This document shows positions 35,711-43,068 of a DNA stretch of 55,998 nt, piece after piece. This DNA is from Clostridia bacterium (GTDB taxonomy: Bacteria > Bacillota > Clostridia > Christensenellales > Borkfalkiaceae). The position numbers and the translations under genes were made by a program. The number at the start of each line of letters is the position of its first letter. Within the stretch, counting starts at the first letter, position 1. The stretch is from contig JAFZXN010000007.1 of NCBI GenBank assembly GCA_017616695.1, forward strand, positions 1-55,998, given 5' to 3'. The notes under the pieces were generated by a model, which was not told the DNA's origin, did no database searches, and saw nothing but the letters and a program-made list of their open reading frames with translations.

Positions 35711-36480
35711 TGAAGTGGTATTGGATAGTTTTGATATGCGTCGGATCGGTAGCCTCCTGGGTGATTTTTTCCGCCGTGTTATATAAACCATTCTTCAAGC
35801 GATTTTACGATATCGTTCTATCTTTTCTCGCGATGATGGTCTTATCGCCGCTTCTGTTGATTTTAACTATTATTGGCGCTATTGCGATGAAGGGTAATCC
35901 ATTCTTTACCCAATTGAGACCAGGCAAGAAAAACAAAAAAACCGGTCAAGAAAAGATTTTCAAACTGATCAAGTTCCGCACAATGTCCAATGCGAAAGAC
36001 GAAAACGGCAATCTTTTACCCGATGAAGTCCGTTTGAACAAATACGGGAAATTTTTGCGCTCGACTTCACTTGATGAAATCCCCGAACTATTGAATATTT
36101 TTGTTGGTGATTTGTCTATCGTTGGACCACGACCGCAACTTGTCCGCGATATGGTTTTTATGACCGATGAGCAAAGACGCCGTCACGACGTAAGACAAGG
36201 GTTGACCGGGCTTGCTCAATGTAGCGGCAGAAACAACATGACTTGGGAACAAAAATTTGCTTACGATCTTGAATATGTATCCAATATAACGCTTTTTGGC
36301 GACATAAAAATATTGTTTAAAACAGTTTTTAAAGTATTAAAGCGTGACGGTATCAATGAGGACGGGCTGGCGACCGCCGAAGATTACGGAGACTATCTTT
36401 TAAGTAACTGGCGCGTTTCAAAAGAAGAATATGACGCTTTGCAAGAAAAAGCAAAAGTTATTATAAATAAGGGGTTTTGA
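35710..36480 (+). CDS. Undecaprenyl-phosphate sugar phosphotransferase
   Basis: A 256-residue bacterial sugar transferase (PF02397) that starts glycan assembly by moving a sugar phosphate to undecaprenyl phosphate. An N-terminal membrane helix (about 4-24) precedes the KRFYDIVLS re-entrant helix, and the catalytic STSLDEIPELLNIFVGDLS with its Asp-Glu pair and the VGPRPQ motif follow. The start is ATG at 35710, overlapping the aminotransferase stop by one base. The extra N-terminal helix makes it slightly longer than PglC. Confidence 0.9.
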   Translation: MKWYWIVLICVGSVASWVIFSAVLYKPFFKRFYDIVLSFLAMMVLSPLLLILTIIGAIAMKGNPFFTQLRPGKKNKKTGQEKIFKLIKFRTMSNAKDENGNLLPDEVRLNKYGKFLRSTSLDEIPELLNIFVGDLSIVGPRPQLVRDMVFMTDEQRRRHDVRQGLTGLAQCSGRNNMTWEQKFAYDLEYVSNITLFGDIKILFKTVFKVLKRDGINEDGLATAEDYGDYLLSNWRVSKEEYDALQEKAKVIINKGF

Positions 36481-36483
36481 TTT

Positions 36484-37317
36484 ATGACCGAAATGTTTTC
36501 CGTTGCTATGTGTGTATATGGCGGTGATGATCCGCAATGGTTCGACAGAGCGTTGGAAAGCGTGACCGTAGGACAAATCGTCAAACCGAAAGAAATAGTT
36601 CTTGTCGTTGACGGACCTATACCGGAGACTATAGAAACCGTTATCGAAAAGTACAATGACTTATTCCAAGGCTTGCAAATAGATTTTAAAATCGTTCGCT
36701 TCGAAACAAACCAAGGGCACGGGAATGCCCGCAGAGCAAGCGTAGATAATTCAAGCTACGATATTGTTGCGTTAATGGATGCCGATGACGTTTCTTTCGA
36801 AAACAGATTCAAATTGCAGATAGAGCTTTTAAAAGAAAAAAACGTAGATGTTTGCGGTGGATATATTTCCGAATTTATCGGAGAAGAGAATAATATCGTT
36901 TCCTACAGGAAAACGCCTTTTGAAAATAAAGATATCGTCGAGTATGCGAAATCAAGATGTCCGATGAATCAGGTCACGGTTATGTTTCGAAAGGAAGCGT
37001 ATTATAAAGCCGGTGGTTATATAGATTGGTTTTGGGAAGAAGATTATTATCTATGGCTCAGAATGATAAAGAACGGAGCGACCTTTGCAAATGTCGAAGA
37101 AGTCCTCGTGAACGTCAGAGTCGGCGAAGATATGTATAAAAGACGCGGTGGCTTAAAGTACTATAAAAGCGAAAAAAAATTGCAGAAATATATGTTGAAA
37201 GAACATTTTATAGGCTTCCCTAAATATGTTGTCAACTGTTTAAAGAGATTTATCGTTCAGGTGCTTTTGCCTAATAAAATAAGAGGCTGGGTATTTAAGA
37301 AATTCGCGAGGTCATAA
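36484..37317 (+). CDS. Family 2 glycosyltransferase
   Basis: A 277-residue GT-A fold enzyme. It starts with FSVAMCVYGGDDPQWFDRAL, carries MDADDVS as the D-x-D-type metal motif, and has the WEEDYYLWLRM segment typical of GT2 acceptor regions. It would add a sugar to the lipid-linked intermediate on the cytosolic face. Three bases separate it from each neighbour. Confidence 0.87.
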   Translation: MTEMFSVAMCVYGGDDPQWFDRALESVTVGQIVKPKEIVLVVDGPIPETIETVIEKYNDLFQGLQIDFKIVRFETNQGHGNARRASVDNSSYDIVALMDADDVSFENRFKLQIELLKEKNVDVCGGYISEFIGEENNIVSYRKTPFENKDIVEYAKSRCPMNQVTVMFRKEAYYKAGGYIDWFWEEDYYLWLRMIKNGATFANVEEVLVNVRVGEDMYKRRGGLKYYKSEKKLQKYMLKEHFIGFPKYVVNCLKRFIVQVLLPNKIRGWVFKKFARS

Positions 37318-37320
37318 ATA

Positions 37321-37746
37321 GTGAAAAAGTATAAAATTGGTTATACGGCTGGTGTATATGATATGTTTCATATAGGTCACTTGAATGTGATCAGAAATGC
37401 AAAAGATAGTTGTGAATTTTTGATAGTAGGAGTGTCTACGGATGAGGTCGTTAAAAAAAATAAAAACAAGAAGCCGATAATTCCTTTTAACGAACGTATT
37501 GCAATCGTTGAAGCTATCAGATACGTTGATAAAGCGATACCTCAAGAAAGATACGACATTGAAGGCAAAATCAAAACAGTGAAAGAAAATAATATCGATG
37601 TAATGTTTGTTGGGTCGGATTGGCAAGGAACAGAGAAGTGGAACAAAATAGAAGAAGAGCTTTCAAAAATCGGATGTGAGGTCGTGTATTTGCCTCATAC
37701 CGAAGGGATTTCGTCCACTGCCTTGCGAGAGAGGTTAAAGAAATGA
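37321..37746 (+). CDS. tagD: Glycerol-3-phosphate cytidylyltransferase-like protein
   Basis: A 141-residue nucleotidyltransferase of the TagD/GCT type. GVYDMFHIGHLNVIRNAK has the H-x-G-H motif, VGVSTDEVV follows, and ISSTALRERL is the usual C-terminal CTP-binding motif. It probably forms CDP-glycerol or a related activated alcohol from CTP. The start is GTG. No glycerol-phosphate polymerase is present nearby, so it may supply a single decoration. Overlaps the next gene by ATGA. Confidence 0.85.
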   Translation: MKKYKIGYTAGVYDMFHIGHLNVIRNAKDSCEFLIVGVSTDEVVKKNKNKKPIIPFNERIAIVEAIRYVDKAIPQERYDIEGKIKTVKENNIDVMFVGSDWQGTEKWNKIEEELSKIGCEVVYLPHTEGISSTALRERLKK

Positions 37747-38573
37747 TTTTCGTTTACAGGAAATGGAATGATTTTTGCAAAAAACTGAAAGAAAGATCGA
37801 TATTGAGCATTCCTGCAAAAGAAGTTACGAAAGATCTCGATAGTTATCTTGTCTTAAAACACGATGTAGAAACCAATGTGAAAAAGGCGCTTAAAATGGC
37901 GAAAATAGAACACAAATACGGTCATCGCGGATCGTATTATGTTCAAGCTTATTTAATGAACGATGATGGAAATATTGAAATGCTTAAAGAAATGCAAAGC
38001 ATGGGGCATGAGATTTCCTATCACTATGATGTAATGGATAGCTCAAAGGGTGACATAGAAAAAGCAAAATTGGAATTTCAAAAAAACAAAAAGATATTTG
38101 AAGAAAACGGCTTCAATTTAAGTACCGTCTGTCAGCATGGTAATCCGCTTATAGAAAGAGTCGGATATACTTCTAACAGGGATTTTTTTAGAAATGAAAG
38201 TGTTAGGATGCTGTATCCCGATTTATCTGACATAATGGTCAATTTTAAATCGGATAGAGAGACCGATTATTTGTATTATTCCGACGCCGGAAGAAAATTC
38301 AAGTTAATATATGATCCTTTATTCAATGATGTAGTGAATAGTAATGATAAAAACATCCCATATAATAATCTTGTTAATTTGGGAAAAGTAATCGATAAAG
38401 AGGGTAGATATATAATAAGCACTCATCCTCATAGATGGTGTTCTTCAGCTATTATTTATGAGTTGAAAAATATAGTATTTAAGATTATAAAAGTAATCGC
38501 TAGATTATTATATAAGATCCCGTTCATGAAAAAGTTTATGGGCAAATATTATTATTTAGCCAAAAAGATTTAG
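37743..38573 (+). CDS. Polysaccharide deacetylase-like protein
   Basis: A 276-residue protein with a layout reminiscent of NodB-fold deacetylases: LVLKHDVE near residue 40 (metal Asp), MGHEISYHYD near residue 95 (metal His), and STHPHRW near residue 225. The end is hydrophobic and basic and may rest on the membrane. It likely removes an N- or O-acyl group from a cell-surface sugar. The assignment is by motif only, and sequence drift is considerable. Confidence 0.6.
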   Translation: MIFVYRKWNDFCKKLKERSILSIPAKEVTKDLDSYLVLKHDVETNVKKALKMAKIEHKYGHRGSYYVQAYLMNDDGNIEMLKEMQSMGHEISYHYDVMDSSKGDIEKAKLEFQKNKKIFEENGFNLSTVCQHGNPLIERVGYTSNRDFFRNESVRMLYPDLSDIMVNFKSDRETDYLYYSDAGRKFKLIYDPLFNDVVNSNDKNIPYNNLVNLGKVIDKEGRYIISTHPHRWCSSAIIYELKNIVFKIIKVIARLLYKIPFMKKFMGKYYYLAKKI

Positions 38574-38584
38574 GTGATAGTTTC

Positions 38585-38866
38585 ATGGAATCAGATAAAA
38601 ACATACGCGCCGTTCAGATGAAGATCCTCGAGATTATGAAATATATCGATTCGTTATGCCGTAAGCATTCAATAACGTATTTTATTATGGGGGGGACCGC
38701 TTTAGGAGCGATAAGGCATGGCGGTTTCATTCCGTGGGATGATGATCTTGATATTTTTATGACGCCTTCCGAATATGCGAAATTCAAAGATGTTTTTGAG
38801 AAAGAAAACAGCGATAAGTTTATTCTTCAGGAATGGAGAACAACAGAAAAGTATCTTGAATATACC
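38585..38866 (+). pseudogene. licD: LicD phosphotransferase, 3'-truncated
   Basis: The first 94 residues or so of a LicD-family protein, which attaches phosphocholine or similar phospho-groups to glycans. GGTALGAIRHGGFIPWDDDLDI is the nucleotidyltransferase core. The family is about 270 residues long, but here the frame stops at TAG 38876-38878, soon after FILQEWRTTEKYLEY. Following sequence in the +1 frame belongs to another family (VTC), so this is a deletion junction and not a point frameshift. The start has an AGGTGA site. Confidence 0.8.
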
Positions 38867-39119
38867 CTATATCTATAGAAACGGAAACGTGCGCGTGACA
38901 TTCGATATGAATATGTCATCATCGTCGTCTATATGTGACTTTCTGAATGTGGATATACCAAAACGACCGATCATGCCTACGGGACAGCATCTATTAGAAG
39001 TAAAATTCGACGAATATCTGCCCGATTATATCTATCATTCGTTGAATCTTGGCGATTTACGACAAACAGCATATTCAAAATATTATTTATGTAGAAAATA
39101 CGCATTTAAGGAGAATTAA
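38865..39119 (+). pseudogene. VTC-domain protein, 5'-truncated (C-terminal piece)
   Basis: About 84 residues matching the C-terminal end of bacterial VTC (polyphosphate polymerase) domain proteins: YIYRNGNVRVTFD, then LLEVKFDEYLPDYI, then SKYYLCRKYAF. These carry Arg and Lys residues of the tunnel wall. The N-terminal 150 or so residues are missing, and the reading frame is +1 relative to the licD piece in front. There is no start codon of its own with a ribosome site. The intact partner gene DUF4956 follows 2 bases later, the usual order for this pair. Confidence 0.75.
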
Positions 39120-39121
39120 TT

Positions 39122-39796
39122 ATGTCATTTTCGGATATTTTTAAAAAATCTTTTTTAGAAGGATTCAGCGGCGACGATATCAATATTTATACTGCAGTGA
39201 TATCAATGCTTATTACTTGCGCTATTGCGCTGTACATATTTTTTATCTATCGTGTCGTAACGAGAAAGACGTTCTATTCCAAAACTTTCAATATTTCACT
39301 TGCAGCAATATCGATTATAACGTCTTCTGTAATTTTAACCATCCAGTCTAGTATAGTTGTTTCGCTCGGTATGGTCGGAGCTCTTTCGATTGTCCGTTTT
39401 CGTACAGCGATAAAGGATCCAATGGATCTCGTGTTTCTATTTTGGTCCATTGTTGTCGGTATCATCTGTGGGGTTGGACTTGCCGAAATAGCTATTTTGC
39501 TTAGCATAGTTATTACTATTTTGATATTTGTTTTAAATAAGCTTCCCGTAGCAAAAGCGCCGTTAATGCTCGTAATAAATTCAAATGATCTGAATGCGGA
39601 GAACGCCATTCTCGAAGTAGTCGGTAAATACGCAAAACATTACACCGTCAAATCGCGTAATATGACACAATCTTCTCTTGATATGATAGTCGAATTGAGA
39701 ACGGCGGCGGGTAGCGAATTGTTAAAAGAAATACTTGCTTTGAACGGCATCAACACGGCTTCGCTTCTTTCTCATGACGGTGAAGTTACCTTTTAA
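39122..39796 (+). CDS. DUF4956 membrane protein
   Basis: A 224-residue protein with about four membrane helices in residues 20-145 and a soluble C-terminal domain of about 75 residues. MVGALSIVRFRTAIKDP is the family signature. DUF4956 proteins are regularly encoded beside VTC-domain proteins in bacteria and are thought to work with them in polyphosphate or surface chemistry. Here the VTC gene is reduced to a fragment, so this protein may be orphaned. The AAGGAG ribosome site is inside the VTC fragment. Confidence 0.85.
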   Translation: MSFSDIFKKSFLEGFSGDDINIYTAVISMLITCAIALYIFFIYRVVTRKTFYSKTFNISLAAISIITSSVILTIQSSIVVSLGMVGALSIVRFRTAIKDPMDLVFLFWSIVVGIICGVGLAEIAILLSIVITILIFVLNKLPVAKAPLMLVINSNDLNAENAILEVVGKYAKHYTVKSRNMTQSSLDMIVELRTAAGSELLKEILALNGINTASLLSHDGEVTF

Positions 39797-39808
39797 TGAG
39801 GTGTGGAG

Positions 39809-40963
39809 ATGTTTAAAAACAACGGAAAGATAAAATTATTGATAATAGTCGGGACGAGACCGGAGATCATAAGGCTTGCGGCGGTAATTAATAAGTGCCG
39901 CGAGTATTTCGATTGCGTGCTTGCTCATACCGGGCAGAATTATGATTACACGCTTAATGGGATATTCTTTAAAGATCTGTCGATAGCCGACCCCGACGTG
40001 TATATGAACGCGGTCGGTAAAGATCTTGGAGAAACTATGGGCAACATAATAGCTAAATCATATCAGCTTATGGTAGAGATAAAGCCCGACGCCGTGCTTG
40101 TTCTCGGCGATACGAACTCCTGTCTGTCGGTCATCGGGGCAAAGAGGCTTCATATCCCAATCTTCCATATGGAAGCGGGCAACCGTTGCAAGGACGAGTG
40201 CTTGCCGGAAGAAACAAACCGTCGTATCGTTGATATTATCTCCGACGTTAACCTCGCGTACAGCGAGCACGCAAGGAGATATCTCGCCGACTGCGGACTG
40301 CCGAAAGAGCGCACATACGTTACGGGTAGCCCTATGGCGGAAGTTTTGCACAACAACCTTGATAAGATCGAAGCGAGCGATATTCACAAACGCTTGGGTC
40401 TTGAAAAGGGAAAATATATCCTTCTGTCGGCGCACAGGGAGGAAAACATCGACACCGAAAAGAACTTTTTATCACTCTTTAATGCTATTAACAAGATGGC
40501 TGAAAAGTACGATATGCCCATTCTTTACAGTTGCCATCCGCGCTCGAGAAATATGCTTGAAAAACGCGGCTTTAAGCTCGATAATCGCGTTATACGCCAC
40601 GATCCGCTCGGCTTCCACGACTATAACTGCCTGCAGATGAACGCTTTTTGCGTGGTTTCGGACAGCGGCACTTTACCTGAAGAAAGCAGCTTTTTCACGA
40701 GCATAGGTAAGCCCTTCCCTGCGGTTTGCATAAGAACTTCTACCGAGCGTCCCGAGGCTTTGGACAAGGCTTGTTTCATACTTGCCGGCATTGACGAAAA
40801 AGGGCTTTTGCAAGCTGTTGAAACGGCGGTCGAACTCAATAAAAACGGGCAATACGGCATCCCCGTTCCCGATTACGTTGACGAAAACGTTTCGACCAAG
40901 GTCGTCAAGATAATTCAATCCTACGTCGGTGTAGTCAATAAAATGGTTTGGAGAAAGTATTAA
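39809..40963 (+). CDS. wecB: UDP-N-acetylglucosamine 2-epimerase family protein
   Basis: A 384-residue enzyme of the WecB/MnaA family that converts UDP-GlcNAc to UDP-ManNAc. Seen motifs are IVGTRPEIIRLA, HTGQNYD, LVLGDTNS, HMEAGNRCKDECLPEETNR, LLSAHREENID and SDSGTLPEE. The GAGGTG ribosome site decides for the ATG at 39809 over an in-frame GTG at 39803. The residue pattern differs a little from classical WecB (for instance EAGNR for EAGLR), so a related UDP-sugar may be the substrate. Base composition is more GC-rich than the genes just before it. Confidence 0.85.
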   Translation: MFKNNGKIKLLIIVGTRPEIIRLAAVINKCREYFDCVLAHTGQNYDYTLNGIFFKDLSIADPDVYMNAVGKDLGETMGNIIAKSYQLMVEIKPDAVLVLGDTNSCLSVIGAKRLHIPIFHMEAGNRCKDECLPEETNRRIVDIISDVNLAYSEHARRYLADCGLPKERTYVTGSPMAEVLHNNLDKIEASDIHKRLGLEKGKYILLSAHREENIDTEKNFLSLFNAINKMAEKYDMPILYSCHPRSRNMLEKRGFKLDNRVIRHDPLGFHDYNCLQMNAFCVVSDSGTLPEESSFFTSIGKPFPAVCIRTSTERPEALDKACFILAGIDEKGLLQAVETAVELNKNGQYGIPVPDYVDENVSTKVVKIIQSYVGVVNKMVWRKY

Positions 40964-40980
40964 TTTAAGGTAAGCAAGAA

Positions 40981-42120
40981 ATGACTCTGGCGGAAACGAT
41001 GTTTTGCCTTATCCGTAATGAGATAACAGGCGAAGCATTACCTGATAATATCGAATACGACTTGGAAAAGCTTATCGGTTTATCGAAAAGCCATGATTTG
41101 GCGCATCTCATAGCAGATGCGCTTATTCGTAATGCTGTTATCGACACTACGTATAGTGATTATAAAAACATAAAACAGGAAAAACTGAGGGCGATCTATC
41201 GCGAGGTCCAACGAACGTATACTTATGAGAAGATAATAAATGCGTTTTCGTCGGACAAGATCGAATTCGTTCCGTTAAAGGGAATATTGATCCGTGATCT
41301 GTACCCCGAGCCTTGGATGCGATCGAGTTGCGATATCGACATTCTCGTTCACGAAAACGATATCGAACGCGCTAAAAATTCACTTATAAATGAAGGATTT
41401 ACTACCGATAACAGAATAAATTATCACGATATCCATTTTTATCTTGATAACGTTCATCTCGAATTGCATCATAATATTTGTGAGAATAACGAACAATTAG
41501 ATAGGCTTTTGTCGAAAGTCTGGGACAATATTGAACCTGTTAGCGGCGTTGAATACCGAGAAAACAAAGAGTTTTTTGCTTTTCATCACGTTGCGCACAT
41601 GGCTTATCATTTTCTTGCGGGTGGGTGCGGAATAAGACCTTTTATAGATCTGTGGTTGATGCGCCAAAAGCAATTTTATGACGATAACGGGCTTATAGCC
41701 CTACTTAATGAATGTGAGCTCGTTCCGTTTTATGATGCCGTTTGCGATCTGATCGACGTTTGGTTTGGAAACAAAGAGCATACCGAGCTTACGCAAGCAA
41801 TGAATGATTACGTTATATCGGGCGGAGTCTACGGCAACAAAAAAAACAGTGAAACGATAGGGATCGCACAGAATAACGAAAGTAAAGCGAAATATCTTTT
41901 TACATTGGCATTTTTGCCGTATGAAAATATGTGCGTTCTTTATCCGTCGTTAAGAAAACACAAGATACTTCTGCCTTTTTGTTATATACATAGGATTTTT
42001 TACAAGCTATTTGGGAAAGACAAAAAAAGAGTAAGAAATCGGATCCAAAATATAAAACAACGTGATGCCGATGACGTAAAGGGGAAGGCAGGGCTTTTAA
42101 AAGAATTGAATTTAAAATGA
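40981..42120 (+). CDS. Nucleotidyltransferase family protein (PF14907 type)
   Basis: A 379-residue protein with a nucleotidyltransferase core: FVPLKGILIRDLYPEPWMRS leads to the metal pair CDIDILV, and LELHHNI follows. This matches uncharacterised nucleotidyltransferases common in capsule and exopolysaccharide loci. The second half, with HHVAHMAYHFLAGGCGIRPFIDLWLM, is helical. It has no known substrate. It ends the cassette and is followed by a terminator. Confidence 0.75.
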   Translation: MTLAETMFCLIRNEITGEALPDNIEYDLEKLIGLSKSHDLAHLIADALIRNAVIDTTYSDYKNIKQEKLRAIYREVQRTYTYEKIINAFSSDKIEFVPLKGILIRDLYPEPWMRSSCDIDILVHENDIERAKNSLINEGFTTDNRINYHDIHFYLDNVHLELHHNICENNEQLDRLLSKVWDNIEPVSGVEYRENKEFFAFHHVAHMAYHFLAGGCGIRPFIDLWLMRQKQFYDDNGLIALLNECELVPFYDAVCDLIDVWFGNKEHTELTQAMNDYVISGGVYGNKKNSETIGIAQNNESKAKYLFTLAFLPYENMCVLYPSLRKHKILLPFCYIHRIFYKLFGKDKKRVRNRIQNIKQRDADDVKGKAGLLKELNLK

Positions 42121-42161
42121 TAACGGCTTAAAATTATAAGAGCAAAACATATTACAAATAA

Positions 42162-42198
42162 AAAAGTCGGGATTTTGTATCAACAAATCCCGGCTTTT
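42162..42198 (+). terminator. Terminator of the glycan cassette
   Basis: A 14-bp stem with one G-U pair (42162-42175 with 42185-42198) and 9-nt loop, A-run before and TTTT after. Confidence 0.8.
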
Positions 42199-42218
42199 AT
42201 CAAATTTGCGTAAACGTA

Positions 42219-42247
42219 TTGAATAATGCGGAAATATGTGTTATAAT
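42219..42247 (+). promoter_or_regulatory. Promoter of the ATC-hydrolase-like gene
   Basis: TTGAAT (42219-42224), 17-bp spacer, TATAAT (42242-42247), 70 bases upstream of the start. Confidence 0.6.
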
Positions 42248-42316
42248 ATTCGTGAACGGCAAGTTTACGAAATAAGCGCGTAAAAGCGGCCGAAATCGTT
42301 GAATAAAGGTGAAAAA

Positions 42317-42826
42317 ATGAAAGAAAAGAAAGAGATCCCGACGGATGTTCGGGAAAAGATAAACGCTCTGCTTGACGAAAGCACTTCCGAGTGGAACATG
42401 CAGGAAAAGAACATAATGTATAAAGCTTTACGCGAAAAGTTCGGCGAAGAGGTCGACGAGCTTATCGCAAAGAACGTGGGTATGCGCACTTACGGAACTT
42501 TTGAAAAGATATCCGAGCTTTTAAACGACGATTCTCTCGAAACGTTCATACAGCTTTTGTTCGATCCGCTACCCGAAATGGGCTGGAAGATGGAAGAAAA
42601 GGACGAAGGCGGCAAGTATTATCGAAAGATAACGTACTGTCCAAAGTGCGAAATGGCGAAAAAGCTGGGCGCGGAGAAACTGATGTATCTTCTCGCGTGC
42701 TGTACCGACCACTATTCTTCCACGGGTTTCAATAAAAAAATCCGCTTTGACAGGAACACGACGCTTATGGAAGGCGGGCCGTGTTGCGACTTCTGCTTTT
42801 ATATGGCAAAAGACGAAGAAAACTGA
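42317..42826 (+). CDS. ATC-hydrolase-like protein
   Basis: A 169-residue cytosolic protein resembling the L-2-amino-thiazoline-4-carboxylic acid hydrolase family (PF14196). TYCPKCEMAKKLG and the final GGPCCDFCFYMA are the typical cysteine-bearing segments, and the N-terminal half is helical. Most members of this fold found in gut Clostridia have no proven activity. The ATG at 42317 has AAAGGTGA in front; a longer TTG start at 42299 is less likely. Single-gene unit with own promoter and terminator. Confidence 0.6.
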   Translation: MKEKKEIPTDVREKINALLDESTSEWNMQEKNIMYKALREKFGEEVDELIAKNVGMRTYGTFEKISELLNDDSLETFIQLLFDPLPEMGWKMEEKDEGGKYYRKITYCPKCEMAKKLGAEKLMYLLACCTDHYSSTGFNKKIRFDRNTTLMEGGPCCDFCFYMAKDEEN

Positions 42827-42851
42827 CGCTTTTTACTTTTTTAAAAAAATC

Positions 42852-42882
42852 AAGACGGCGGGGAGGATCGCCGTCTTTTTTT
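42852..42882 (+). terminator. Terminator of the ATC-hydrolase-like gene
   Basis: A 9-bp perfect stem (AAGACGGCG with its complement), 8-nt loop, then seven T residues. Confidence 0.85.
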
Positions 42883-43068
42883 GCGCCAAGAAGTTACTTT
42901 TGGTATATCAAATAGCGAATAATGACTATTTTCGGCGGGCGAATTATGTGATATAATCAATTTGTAAAACGGCGGTTCGGCTTTGAAAAAGGCGCGGAAA
43001 AACGAATTTATTCTAAAAAAACGCGTTTTTTAAAAGTCGTCGCCATAAATAAAAAAGGAGTGTAAATT

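Noticed and set aside
38585-39119. Programmed frameshift joining the two reading frames into one protein
   Set aside because: There is no slippery heptamer, and the two parts belong to unrelated families each missing most of its length.
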